This document shows, in pieces, positions 49,573 to 58,759 of a stretch of 64,000 bases of DNA (within the stretch, counting starts at the first letter, position 1; each line of letters starts with the position of its first letter). The notes under the pieces were generated by a model that saw only the letters and a program-made list of their open reading frames with translations, was not told the DNA's origin and did no database searches. The position numbers were made by a program, and so were the translations under genes. This DNA is from JBBAAP01 sp043808305 (GTDB taxonomy: Bacteria; Planctomycetota; MHYJ01; JACQXL01): NCBI GenBank assembly GCA_043808305.1, contig JAZDFB010000089.1:12666-76665 (forward strand). Reading direction: 5' to 3'.

Positions 49573-52220
49573 CTTATAACCCAAACCCTTTAAGGGCTCT
49601 GGCAGTATCAGGCGTTGCATTACTGCTAGCCGCGTTGCTTTACGCCGGCTGTGCCTCAACAGCGGCAACTGGCAAGAAAACGGACTCGCCGAAAAAAGAA
49701 GACGAGAAAGAATTCTCAGAGATAATAAAGGATTTCAAGCCGATTACCGGCGGGCTGTTTACTATTTACCAAAATACTAAAGACGGCCGGGCGCTTCTGG
49801 AGATAACGCCCGACCGGTTAGACAAGATATTCCTTTGCTCGGTCACACGGGAAACAGGCGACGGCGGGTTCTTCGAACAATCAGCCCTGCAGGATAATTT
49901 CCCGTTATTCTTTCGTAAAATCAACAACCGCATCCAGCTAATCCATAAAAACGTCCTATTCCGGGCGGACCGCGACAAACCCATTTTCCGGGCTCTGGAA
50001 AAAGGCATCAGCGATTCGTTAATTTCATCGTCTGTAGTACTTTCAAAACCGCACCCAAAAACAGGCGCGGTGCTGGCCTCGCTCAACGACCTGTTCCTGT
50101 TCGACCGCTATAACATCGCCCGCCATCTTAACGAAGCCACCAAGGCTGACTTCGGATTTGACCGCGACAACAGTTATTTCTCACTACTTAAATCTTTCCC
50201 GGAAAATACCGATATCGAAATCAATATGCATTTCCGCAGCACCAAGTCGGTATCCTCGCCGACTTTGGCCGACTCGCGCAGTTTGTTCCTGAAATACTAT
50301 TATTCCATCACAGCCCTGCCAAAAAAAGGCTACGTGCCCCGCCTGGCCGACGACCGGGTCGGGCATTTTATCACCATGTACGCGGACTATTCATCGGTCA
50401 AGCCGGAAACGCCTTATGTCCGCTATGTCAACCGCTGGCGGCTGGAGAAAACAGACCCCAACGCGTTGCTGTCGCCGCCCAAACAACCGATTGTTTTCTG
50501 GATGGAAAAAACCATCCCGCTGGAATACCGCGAATCGGTCAAAAAAGGCGTCCTGCTCTGGAACAAGGCCTTCGAGCAAGCCGGCTTTAAGGATGCGATA
50601 GTAGTTTACCAGCAGCCGGATGATGCCGACTGGGACCCGGCCGACGTGCGTTACAACACCATCCGTTGGATGGTCAGCCCCGGTTTCGGCCCTCATGCGG
50701 TCGGACCGTCGCACGACGACCCGTTCACCGGCGAGCTTTATACGGCAGATATCCGCATCAGCGCCGATATGCTCCGCACCAATTATACCCAATTCGAAGA
50801 GTTCATCAACCCGCTGTCTAACACGGAACAGTATTGCGATTACAGCCGCGGACTGGCATACCAGGCTTCGCTGGCTATGTCGCTTCTTGAAGCCAGAGGT
50901 TTTCTTGAGGGCAAGGAAGAGGAGGCCGAGAAGTTTGCCCAATCATACTTAGTTGACCTGGTCTGCCACGAGGTCGGCCATACGCTGGGCTTAAGGCATA
51001 ACTTCAAAGCCAGCACGGCTCTGCCCGTGAGCAAACTCCACGACAAAGCGCTTACCAGCCAGCAGGGCCTGACCGGCTCGGTTATGGATTACTGCCCGGC
51101 TAACGTAGCTTTGGACCAATCCAAGCAGGGCGAGTTCTGGCATTCCACAGTCGGGCCTTATGACTGCTGGGCCATAGAATACGCCTACAAACCGCTGGAA
51201 GCCGTCAAGCCCGAGGAAGAGCTGGCTAAGCTTAACGAGATAGCCTCGCGTTGCGCCCAACCTGAGCTGGCCTACGGCACCGACGAAGACGCCTACGGCA
51301 ACTCGCCCAAGAGCATTGACCCGCTCTGCAATATGTGGGATTTGGGAAGCGACCCGCTGGAATTCGCACAACTCCGCATCCAGTTGGCTAAAGAGCTCTG
51401 GAGCAGGATAGAATCCAAGTTCAGCAAACCGGGACAGGGCTACCAAAAAATGCGCCGGGTATTCCGCCAGGGAATCAGTGAATTCGTCCAGTCCGCCCAT
51501 ACGGCCGCCCGCTTCATCGGCGGCATCTACCACCGGCGCGACCATATCGGCGACCCGGACGGCAAGGTCCCGTTTGAACCAGTTCCGGCCGCCAAGCAGA
51601 AACAGGCTCTGGACTTCCTCAATAACACCATCTTTAATTTATCGGAAGCCAATCTGCCACCAGCCGGAGCGCTCAATAAACTCGGGGTAGAGATGATGCC
51701 CGATTTCTCCGGCGCGCCTTATAACGCGCCCACCGTCGAGCCGCAGTTCTACGGCACAATCTTTGGTATCCAGAACACCGCGTTGAATTATCTCTACGAC
51801 CCGATGGTGCTCAACCGGGTCAGCAACATCAGCCTGCGCTACGGCAAGGACCAGGAACAGTTCGGCCTGGCCGAGCTGTTTGACTCCTTATGGAACGGCA
51901 TCTGGCAGGAGATTAATATGATAGACAAGGACGGCTCCCAGCTGGACGTTAAGGAAGGCATGGCCATTAATCCGTTCCGACGCAACCTCCAGCGGTCACA
52001 CCTGGAAAAGATAATCAGCCTGTCGTTGTCCGAAGCCAAGAACGGCATTCCCTCGGACGCCATCGCCCTGGCCCGGAGCAATCTGGCAATGATACGCGAT
52101 AACTGCCAGGTAATTATCGCGCAGAACGTAACAATAGACCCGGCCACCAAGGCGCATATCCAGGACATCCACGCCCGCGCCGCCGCCGCCCTGGAATGCA
52201 AGGTCAATAAGGGTATGTAA
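49569..52220 (+). CDS. Large zinc metalloprotease lipoprotein (DUF5117/DUF4953 type)
   Basis: 883 residues. Signal peptide with a lipobox (VSGVALLLAALLYAGC, Cys near 28), a long beta-rich N-terminal region (DUF5117-like; FTIYQNTKDGRALLEITPDRLDKIFLC), and a central metzincin-like active site VCHEVGHTLGLRHNFKAS (HExxHxxGxxH) near residue 467. The C-terminal part (GAPYNAPTVEPQFYGTIFG..) belongs to the DUF4953 type. Anchored to a membrane, facing the periplasm or outside. It overlaps pgk by 4 bp although the roles seem unrelated. Confidence 0.88.
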   Translation: MTYNPNPLRALAVSGVALLLAALLYAGCASTAATGKKTDSPKKEDEKEFSEIIKDFKPITGGLFTIYQNTKDGRALLEITPDRLDKIFLCSVTRETGDGGFFEQSALQDNFPLFFRKINNRIQLIHKNVLFRADRDKPIFRALEKGISDSLISSSVVLSKPHPKTGAVLASLNDLFLFDRYNIARHLNEATKADFGFDRDNSYFSLLKSFPENTDIEINMHFRSTKSVSSPTLADSRSLFLKYYYSITALPKKGYVPRLADDRVGHFITMYADYSSVKPETPYVRYVNRWRLEKTDPNALLSPPKQPIVFWMEKTIPLEYRESVKKGVLLWNKAFEQAGFKDAIVVYQQPDDADWDPADVRYNTIRWMVSPGFGPHAVGPSHDDPFTGELYTADIRISADMLRTNYTQFEEFINPLSNTEQYCDYSRGLAYQASLAMSLLEARGFLEGKEEEAEKFAQSYLVDLVCHEVGHTLGLRHNFKASTALPVSKLHDKALTSQQGLTGSVMDYCPANVALDQSKQGEFWHSTVGPYDCWAIEYAYKPLEAVKPEEELAKLNEIASRCAQPELAYGTDEDAYGNSPKSIDPLCNMWDLGSDPLEFAQLRIQLAKELWSRIESKFSKPGQGYQKMRRVFRQGISEFVQSAHTAARFIGGIYHRRDHIGDPDGKVPFEPVPAAKQKQALDFLNNTIFNLSEANLPPAGALNKLGVEMMPDFSGAPYNAPTVEPQFYGTIFGIQNTALNYLYDPMVLNRVSNISLRYGKDQEQFGLAELFDSLWNGIWQEINMIDKDGSQLDVKEGMAINPFRRNLQRSHLEKIISLSLSEAKNGIPSDAIALARSNLAMIRDNCQVIIAQNVTIDPATKAHIQDIHARAAAALECKVNKGM

Positions 52221-52270
52221 TCAGAGCAGCTAATCAGACCTATTCCCTAAGCCATTTTTTGACATACCCC

Positions 52271-52603
52271 TATAGTATCATACGACTCGGCCTCTATTAT
52301 ACCAAGAGTCGGCATCTATTATACCAAGAATCGGCATCTATTATACCAAGAGTCGGCGTCTATTACACCAAGAATCGGCATCTATTATACCAAGAGTCGG
52401 CGTCTATTATACCAAGGGTCGGCATCTATTATACCAAGAGTCGGCGTCTATTATACCAAGAGTCGGCGTCTATTATACCAAGAGTCGGCATCTATTATAC
52501 CAAGAATCGGCATCTATTATACCAAGAGTCGGCGTCTATTACACCAAGAGTCGGCCTCTATTATATGACAAGGGGCGAGGGGTTAAGGAGGGAGGGGTGG
52601 GGT
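52271..52603. repeat. 22-bp tandem repeat array 5 (14 units) with G-rich end
   Basis: Fourteen 22-bp units at 52271-52578 (308 bp). The inner twelve are nearly identical, with TCTATTATACCAAGA and then (G/A)TCGGC(A/G); the first and last are degenerate. Only positions 8, 16 and 22 vary much, so this looks the youngest array. A G-rich stretch follows (52571-52603, at least five G-tracts, a potential quadruplex) and ends GGTACC. The plus-strand open frame across it is an artefact of low stop density. Confidence 0.92.
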
Positions 52604-52657
52604 ACCTCCCCCCCCTATTTATAAGTTATTATTTAATAACGTGTTATGAAATGCGGA

Positions 52658-52683
52658 ATGGCAAAAAACAGCGTTTTTGCCAT
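52658..52683. other. Hairpin downstream of array 5
   Basis: ATGGCAAAAA (52658-52667) pairs with TTTTTGCCAT (52674-52683), a perfect 10-bp stem with a 6-nt loop. It lies between array 5 and the 3' end of the gene at 52791-53315, and could act as a bidirectional terminator. Confidence 0.45.
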
Positions 52684-52790
52684 AAAATTGGGGTATTTAG
52701 CCTACGCCTCGGTCCAATTTATGATATTTAGGCGGTAACACACTGTAGCAGGTTTAGTGTGGTTATTACTGACAATACTATGGCTCGTGG

Positions 52791-53315
52791 TTATAGTTTG
52801 CGGATACTCCGGTAGGCCGGCTTTTTCAGCCGGACTACCTCAAATTGCAGTCTTTTAAGCAGGCGGCCCGTGCCGTCCACAATATCCACTGTCCCCTCTC
52901 CGGAAGTTTTTGAGTCCACGTATTTGGGGCACCAGATGCGGAATTTGTCGCTGTTGACGTCCAGCCAGGGGCTGGGCGAAATGTTATTCCCTATCTGCCA
53001 GATGAACCTTATCTTCTGGCCGTCGCCGTTGATTATCCGGGCCCAGCAATATATCGTGCCTACGTCCGAGGTGAACCGACTCATCTCGGTTACATAATTG
53101 CGGCTCTTGACGTCCAAACAGAGCACGGATTTTTCTACGCTGATGACCCTGTCCTTGGGGTCAAGTTTGTTGTTAAACCTGAGCTCCATAACCGAGTCGT
53201 TGCCCATAGGCTGATTTTGAGTCTGTGAATGGCTGCCCGACCCGCCTAAAAATAGGTACAGGACGATGATTAAAAATACAGTTCCGGCAATGACGATTGG
53301 TTTTTTGTTGGCCAT
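52791..53315 (-). CDS. Membrane-anchored DUF2914-like protein
   Basis: 174 residues. N-terminal membrane anchor (PIVIAGTVFLIIVLYLFLG), a polar linker, and a small beta-domain resembling DUF2914 (GTIYCWARIINGDGQKIRFIWQIGN, then WRIWCPKYVDS-like KFRIWCPKYVDSKTSGEGTVDIVDGTGRLLKRLQFEVV). It is probably extracytoplasmic; role unknown. Stands alone between array 5 and the second RCC1 gene. Confidence 0.65.
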   Translation of the reverse strand: MANKKPIVIAGTVFLIIVLYLFLGGSGSHSQTQNQPMGNDSVMELRFNNKLDPKDRVISVEKSVLCLDVKSRNYVTEMSRFTSDVGTIYCWARIINGDGQKIRFIWQIGNNISPSPWLDVNSDKFRIWCPKYVDSKTSGEGTVDIVDGTGRLLKRLQFEVVRLKKPAYRSIRKL

Positions 53316-53491
53316 ATTAACATCTTCGGCAAACCGGGGAGGAAACTTAAGCCGGGAGAATACAGTATGTAGTAGATAGTAGGTAGTATGTAGAAAAGAT
53401 TAGTCACGGATGGATACGGATTAAGGATAGCCACGAATAGATACGAATAAACACTAATTAGGATGGTTATTTGATGTTGGAATCAGGATTA

Positions 53492-54721
53492 TTATTTAAC
53501 CTGGGTCGGGGTATCGCGTTGTTTGGTATCGCCCAGCCCAAGTTGACCGTACCTATTGTCACCCCATGCCCAGAGCGTACCGTCATCCCTGATGGCCATA
53601 GTCCGACCATAACCAAAACCGCAGTCAATAATCTTCCAACCAGCGCCTATTCCAGTTGTTGGTGAACTAATACTGTTCATATTACCGGTGCCCAGTTGCC
53701 CCCAATAGTTAGCACCCCAAGAACAAAGCGTACCGTTATTCTTTATGGCTATGCTATGAATGTTACCACCGGCGGCAGATTCCCAATCATTATCATTGCC
53801 CACACAGGTCGGCACGGTGATACATAGCCAACTAATACACAAGTCGCATTTTCCGCAGTAGCTTTCAATACCTGGGTCTTTTTGAGGCACAGAGCATTTT
53901 TTCTCTATATTCAACCCTAATTTGTCATCCTCATTCTCGCCCCAGGACCAGAGCGAACCGTCTTTTTTAATAGCTAGAGTATGACTGTCGCCGCAGGCAA
54001 CAAATTTCCAGTTATTGCTACCAACGCGGGTTGGTAAAGACCTGTCTGCTTTTGAGGAGAATCCTCTTTCGTCATGACCATGATCGCCTAATCCCAACTG
54101 ACCAAACTGATTATCACCCCAAGTCCAGAGCGAGCCGTCTGTTTTAAGAGCCACGCTGAATGCACCGCCGCAATCAGCAAATTTCCAGTTGTTATCGTTG
54201 CCTAATTTTTTCGGGATAGATGATTGAGCGCTAAAACTCCAGCCCCAGAACCAGAGTGTGCCGTCTTTCTTGATGGCCACGGTATGGTTGCCGCCGCAGG
54301 CAACAAACACCCAATCGATATCTTTGCCCACCCGGTTAGGTAGGCCACGTGTTATCGTATCGCCCAGCCCGAGTTGACCGTCCTTATTGTCACCCCAGGC
54401 CCAGAGCGAGCCATCGGTTTTTATCGCAACAGTATGCAGCTCTCCGCAGGCGACGGATTTCCAGTTGTTGCCTCCAAGTAATTGAATCGGTGACGGATGG
54501 AGTGTATAGCCGGAGTTTTTATCCAGTGATGGCGTCAGAACCGTGCCCCAGTACCAGAGCGAACCATCGGTTTTGAGGGCAACCGTGTGCTGACCACCGG
54601 CTGCTATTTGTGCCCATTCAAGCGCCTGAGCGGGGGCGGGCTGTTCGCTGATAACGCCTGCGTAACCAGATATAACAAACAAAATCCCAATAGCAATCCA
54701 TTTCAGTAATTTATTTTTCAT
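53492..54721 (-). CDS. Exported RCC1-repeat protein (seven blades)
   Basis: 409 residues with a signal peptide (KLLKWIAIGILFVISGYAGVIS). Seven RCC1 repeats (CGG.HTVAIKTDGSLWAWGDN..GQLGLGD) make one complete seven-bladed propeller. Between repeats five and six an extra cysteine-rich loop reads CSVPQKDPGIESYCGKCDLC, a possible metal or disulfide site. It is related to the repeats in the large FN3/RCC1 gene but much more diverged. Likely an extracytoplasmic protein-binding module. Confidence 0.87.
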   Translation of the reverse strand: MKNKLLKWIAIGILFVISGYAGVISEQPAPAQALEWAQIAAGGQHTVALKTDGSLWYWGTVLTPSLDKNSGYTLHPSPIQLLGGNNWKSVACGELHTVAIKTDGSLWAWGDNKDGQLGLGDTITRGLPNRVGKDIDWVFVACGGNHTVAIKKDGTLWFWGWSFSAQSSIPKKLGNDNNWKFADCGGAFSVALKTDGSLWTWGDNQFGQLGLGDHGHDERGFSSKADRSLPTRVGSNNWKFVACGDSHTLAIKKDGSLWSWGENEDDKLGLNIEKKCSVPQKDPGIESYCGKCDLCISWLCITVPTCVGNDNDWESAAGGNIHSIAIKNNGTLCSWGANYWGQLGTGNMNSISSPTTGIGAGWKIIDCGFGYGRTMAIRDDGTLWAWGDNRYGQLGLGDTKQRDTPTQVK

Positions 54722-54891
54722 AACAGCGCTTTATTATTATATAGTGTAAAAATAATGAAGCTTAATTGGGGATAATGTCAATTTATTTAGCCGCAGAAAC
54801 ACAAAGGCACAGAGATAAGCACCCACGAATAAACTCGAATAATTAAAGAATGATATTCTCAGTGTTTTCAGTGAACTCAGTGGTTAACACA

Positions 54892-55527
54892 CTACTCGGC
54901 GAAGTCGGCCATATCCTCAGGCAACGGGCTGGTAAATTCGAGTTGTTCGTTGGTAATCGGATGCCTGAACCCGAGGTAAGTGGCGTGTAACGCCACACGG
55001 CGGAATTTCAGTGCGAAGTCCTTAGCGTAGGAAAACCGCCGCTCGCCGACCAGCGGGTGCCCTATGGCCTTGAAGTGCAGTCTTATCTGGTTGGTCAATC
55101 CGGTTTCCGGCTCGACCTCAACGACGCTGAACCCGCGCAGGTCAAGTTTGGCTACCCGGTACCGGGTCAGGGCGTGTTTGCCTTCCAACGGTGATTTTAT
55201 ATCAACCCAGTTATCCGGACCGGTCTTGATATACCCCTGGGCAAAACAGATGTATTTCTTCTTTATCTGGTGCTTGTGGAACTGCTCCATCATCGTCTGC
55301 TGAGCCGATTTGCCCTTGGCGTAAAGTATCAACCCGGATGTTTCCCGGTCCAGCCGGTGGCAGGGATGCGCCCGAACTGCCTCACCTTTGGCGGTTAAAT
55401 CCCGGTTGAGCAGGTCGGTCAGGGTGTGCTTTTCTCCGGCCGGCGTGGGGATGACCAGCAACCCGGCTGATTTGTCCGCTACGATGAGCTGCTCATCCTC
55501 AAACACAATGCTGTAAGGCTTATTCAT
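54892..55527 (-). CDS. RluA-family pseudouridine synthase
   Basis: About 211 residues from MNKPYSIVFEDEQL (an upstream GTG at 55569 is possible). Catalytic Asp motif HRLDRETSGLILYAKG, preceded by DKSAGLLVIPT and followed by VEPETGLTNQIRLHFKAIGHPLVG. It isomerises uridine in rRNA or tRNA. The N-terminal S4 domain of RluC/RluD is absent, so it is of the short RluA/TruC type; target unknown. Confidence 0.9.
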   Translation of the reverse strand: MNKPYSIVFEDEQLIVADKSAGLLVIPTPAGEKHTLTDLLNRDLTAKGEAVRAHPCHRLDRETSGLILYAKGKSAQQTMMEQFHKHQIKKKYICFAQGYIKTGPDNWVDIKSPLEGKHALTRYRVAKLDLRGFSVVEVEPETGLTNQIRLHFKAIGHPLVGERRFSYAKDFALKFRRVALHATYLGFRHPITNEQLEFTSPLPEDMADFAE

Positions 55528-55633
55528 AAATATAATTCGGGATTCGCCATATTGAACCACTGAGAACACTGAAGCCGCTGAAAATATTTGGGGAATCTAA
55601 GTTACGCTATAGCGGGACTTGGCGTATCCGGGT

Positions 55634-56158
55634 TTATTTATCCGGAGCCCGGTTATAGGAAACTATTTCATTTATGGCCTTACGCGGCTTGGGAGCCGGC
55701 GACTCGGCCGGAACGCCCAGCGGAGTCAGGCCGACTATCCGGAACTTATCCGGTATGTTCAGGACTTTTTTGACTGACGCCTCGTCAAAGGCGCCTATCC
55801 AGCAGGTGCCCAGGCCTTCGGCCACGGCCGCCAGCATCAGGTGGTCAAAGGCCAGTCCCAAATCGATTGACCAGCTCTTCATATAACCGCCCTGTTTCTG
55901 GTATGATTCCTCTTCCACCGCACAGCCAACGATAATAACCGGCGCGTCGGCGATGAACGACTGGTTCTTGCAGGCAAATACCAGGTCTTTCTTTATTTTA
56001 TCGTCCTTAACCACGATGAAGCGCCAGGGCTGGCCGTTCTTGCCTGATGGCGCCCGGCGCACCGCCTCTAAAATGCGGTTAAGCTTGTCGTCGCTGATAG
56101 AATCAGAAGTGTATTTCCGAACACTCTGTCGTTTATTAATTGCTTCGTAAATATCCAT
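55634..56158 (-). CDS. Nitroreductase-family flavoprotein
   Basis: 174 residues. NKRQSVRKYTSDSISDDKLNRILEAVRRAPSGKNGQPWRFIVV is the FMN-binding start, followed by LAFDHLMLAAVAEGLGTCWIGAFDE and a C-terminal PLGVPAESPAPKPRK. FMN-dependent reductase of unknown substrate. Single gene. Confidence 0.9.
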   Translation of the reverse strand: MDIYEAINKRQSVRKYTSDSISDDKLNRILEAVRRAPSGKNGQPWRFIVVKDDKIKKDLVFACKNQSFIADAPVIIVGCAVEEESYQKQGGYMKSWSIDLGLAFDHLMLAAVAEGLGTCWIGAFDEASVKKVLNIPDKFRIVGLTPLGVPAESPAPKPRKAINEIVSYNRAPDK

Positions 56159-56168
56159 AACTATAATA

Positions 56169-56217
56169 CCTCTGGCGTTGAAGCGCCATGGTCCCGAAAT
56201 TTTTCGGGGCCACTTTC
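56169..56217. repeat. Small palindromic element
   Basis: CCTCTGGCG then GGCGTTGAAGCGCC and CCCGAAATTTTTCGGGG hairpins, ending GCCACTTTCTT. Its ends match those of the element at 6485-6572. Confidence 0.4.
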
Positions 56218-56246
56218 TTAATTAAACACAAAGCACACGGAGATAA

Positions 56247-58025
56247 TCAGTGTTTATCCGTGTTTGCCTGTGGTTTCGTTAGGTTGATCCCCAACTCCTT
56301 CAACTGTTTTTCGTCTACCTGTGCCGGCGCATTGGTCAGCAGGCAGGTGGTACTCATCGTTTTGGGGAAGGCAATGACATCGCGGATGCTGGCGCTGCCG
56401 GTCAGCAGCATAATCATACGGTCCATTCCCAGTGCGATGCCGCCGTGCGGCGGCGGGCCGTAACGGAACGCCTCGAGCAGGAAGCCGAACCGTTCTTGCG
56501 CCTCTTCGGGGCTGATGCCCAACACGCTGAATATCTTTTTCTGCAGTTCCTGCGAGTGTATCCTGATACTGCCCCCGCCCAGCTCCACTCCGTTGAGGAC
56601 CAGGTCATAGGCGCGCGACTTAACCGAGCCGGGTTGGCTGTCCAGCAGCGGGATATCATCCGGCCGGGGCGCCGTGAAGGGATGATGCTCGCTGACAAAA
56701 CGCTTGGCGTCATCATCGTATTTCAAAAGCGGGAACTCGGTCACCCAGCAGAAACAATATTTCTCGGCCAGGTTCTTGAGCAACCCCTGCCGTTCGGCCA
56801 GATGCAGCCTTAAATTCCCCAGCGACTGGTTGACGATATCCGGCTTGCCGGCTATCAGGAATATGTAATCGCCGTTGCCGGCATTAAACTGTTTTATCAG
56901 GTGCTGATGGATATCAGGCTTGAAGTATTTTGCCACCGCGCCGGACAGGGCGTTATCCTGGACCTTGAAGGTGACCAGTCCGCTGGCGCCCAGACCCTTG
57001 ACAAATTCGGTCAGCTTGTCTATCTCGCTCCGGGAAAACTCACCGCTGGCGGACAAACCTTTGATGATGCCCAAGTCTTTGGCCACCTGCTGAAAGACCT
57101 TGAAATCGCTTTGGGCGGCGGTGCCGGTGATATCCTGGAGCTTCATCTCGAAGCGCAGGTCAGGCTTGTCCATGCCGTAATTGCCGATGGCCTGGTCGTA
57201 AGGCAGTCTCCGGAAAGGCAGTTTTATGTCCACGCCCAAGGCATCCTTAAAAACCCGTGCCATCATACCCTCAATCAACGCCATGATATCATCTTCATCG
57301 ATGAACGACATCTCGATATCCAGCTGGGTGAATTCCGGCTGGCGGTCGGCCCGGAGGTCCTCGTCGCGGAAACAGCGGACAATCTGGAAATAGCGGTCTA
57401 AGCCGCCGACCATCAATAATTGCTTAAAAAGCTGGGGCGACTGGGGCAGGGCGAAGAAACTTCCCGGGAATATGCGGCTTGGCACCAGATAGTCGCGCGC
57501 ACCTTCCGGCGTGCTCCGGGTCAGAAACGGAGTCTCCACCTCGATAAAACCTGCCTGGTCGCAGTAATCGCGGATAATCTGGTTTACCTTATGGCGCAGG
57601 ATAAATACGTTCCTTACCGGACTGCGCCGGAGATCCAGGTAGCGGTATTTCAGGCGCAGTTCCGGGTTGATGTTTTCGGATTCGATGTCGATTGGCAACG
57701 GCTCGCTGGTTGACAGGACTTCCAGGGCGCTGGCCTGTATTTCTATCCGGCCGGTAGTCCGTTCGGCGTTCTCCGTGCCGGCCGGGCGCGGCGTTACCTG
57801 ACCCGTGGCCCGGACCGTGTATTGGGGCTTGACCTGCTCGGCCTGCTGGTGGAGCGACTTGTCAACCTGCGGATTAAAAACCAATTGCGTAATGCCGTAG
57901 CGGTCTTCGATATCCAGAAAAACCAGCCCGCCGTGGTCGCGGCGCGACTTGACCCAGCCGCACAGCGTCACGGATTGTCCAATATTCTTTTCCGTCAACT
58001 CACCGCAGGTCTGCGTTCTTTTCAT
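56247..58025 (-). CDS. aspS: Aspartyl-tRNA synthetase, bacterial type
   Basis: 592 residues. N-terminal OB-fold (GQSVTLCGWVKSRRDHGGLVFLDIEDRYG), class II motif 2 (FRDEDLRADRQPEFTQLDIEMSF), the GAD insertion domain typical of bacterial AspRS, and motif 3 (GIALGMDRMIMLLTG). Charges tRNA-Asp (and tRNA-Asn if non-discriminating). Upstream there are three related palindromes and an extended -10 promoter, so its expression may be specifically controlled. Confidence 0.96.
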   Translation of the reverse strand: MKRTQTCGELTEKNIGQSVTLCGWVKSRRDHGGLVFLDIEDRYGITQLVFNPQVDKSLHQQAEQVKPQYTVRATGQVTPRPAGTENAERTTGRIEIQASALEVLSTSEPLPIDIESENINPELRLKYRYLDLRRSPVRNVFILRHKVNQIIRDYCDQAGFIEVETPFLTRSTPEGARDYLVPSRIFPGSFFALPQSPQLFKQLLMVGGLDRYFQIVRCFRDEDLRADRQPEFTQLDIEMSFIDEDDIMALIEGMMARVFKDALGVDIKLPFRRLPYDQAIGNYGMDKPDLRFEMKLQDITGTAAQSDFKVFQQVAKDLGIIKGLSASGEFSRSEIDKLTEFVKGLGASGLVTFKVQDNALSGAVAKYFKPDIHQHLIKQFNAGNGDYIFLIAGKPDIVNQSLGNLRLHLAERQGLLKNLAEKYCFCWVTEFPLLKYDDDAKRFVSEHHPFTAPRPDDIPLLDSQPGSVKSRAYDLVLNGVELGGGSIRIHSQELQKKIFSVLGISPEEAQERFGFLLEAFRYGPPPHGGIALGMDRMIMLLTGSASIRDVIAFPKTMSTTCLLTNAPAQVDEKQLKELGINLTKPQANTDKH

Positions 58026-58036
58026 AATACAAAATT

Positions 58037-58140
58037 ATTATACCATTAGATTATATTGTTATACCTTAAGGTATATTTATTATTTATACCTTTTAGGTAT
58101 TATCCCCCAGAGGGGGACTAAACGGCTCTACCTTAAGGTA
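58037..58140 (-). promoter_or_regulatory. aspS promoter with three ACCTTAAGGT-type palindromes
   Basis: On the minus strand an extended -10, TGGTATAAT (box 58042-58037), lies 11 bp before the aspS ATG. At the -35 position there is no TTGACA; instead the palindrome TATACCTTAAGGTATA (58060-58075) occupies it. Further copies lie at 58086-58100 (ATACCTTTTAGGTAT) and 58129-58140 (TACCTTAAGGTA), and CCCCCAGAGGGGG at 58104-58116. These look like operator sites for an activator or repressor. Confidence 0.5.
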
Positions 58141-58229
58141 TTATAGGCAAACAGCTCACTGAATTATTTTGAGAATTTATTCGCGTTCATTCGTCCCTAA
58201 AGGGAGGCTTCTCACCGGTTGATTTAGGC

Positions 58230-58682
58230 TTATTTCTTCAGGTCTTCTTCCCACTTGTACATAGGCTCAATTTGCTCAAAATATATCATATTTTGGAGAT
58301 CAATGCCCAGAATACGTTTGACTCCGTCTGACAGAGCCATAACGCCATGGTTGACAACCTCGCCCTTGATATCCTGGCGATAACTGCGGACCTCGCCCTG
58401 AGCCGAGATAAAACCCTTCTGGCGGAAGGAATCATCATATACATACTGGACATAGAATAACTCCGCGCCCGGCTGCCAGCCCGAGCCCTGGGCCTCGCGC
58501 CAGCGGACTTCCTCAATGTAACCGATAACCGCATCCGACACGTCCTTGACCGTCCTGAACGAGACCATCTCCGTCCGGATATCGCCCCGTTCCAACCCGA
58601 CTTCCAATTTCTGCGGTTCCTGGACACATCCGGCCGCAAGCGCTAAAACCGCTGTGAGCATTACCAAAATCGGCTTAACCAT
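58230..58682 (-). CDS. Hypothetical lipoprotein
   Basis: 150 residues. Signal peptide with lipobox VLALAAGC (Cys near 19). The mature part (GDIRTEMVSFRTVKDVSDAVIGYIEEVRWREAQ..ELFYVQYVYDDSFRQKGFISAQGEVRSYR) looks beta-rich with no family I recognise. Single gene, about 90 bp from aspS leader palindromes. Confidence 0.72.
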   Translation of the reverse strand: MVKPILVMLTAVLALAAGCVQEPQKLEVGLERGDIRTEMVSFRTVKDVSDAVIGYIEEVRWREAQGSGWQPGAELFYVQYVYDDSFRQKGFISAQGEVRSYRQDIKGEVVNHGVMALSDGVKRILGIDLQNMIYFEQIEPMYKWEEDLKK

Positions 58683-58759
58683 AATGCAGGCATTATGCCA
58701 AATGATTTTAACAGGTCAAGAAATTTAGTGCCACTCGCACCAAGTTTAACACGCAGGAA

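Noticed and set aside
58037..58140. T-box riboswitch upstream of aspS
   Set aside because: No T-box core sequence or specifier stem is visible; the feature is a set of short DNA palindromes.
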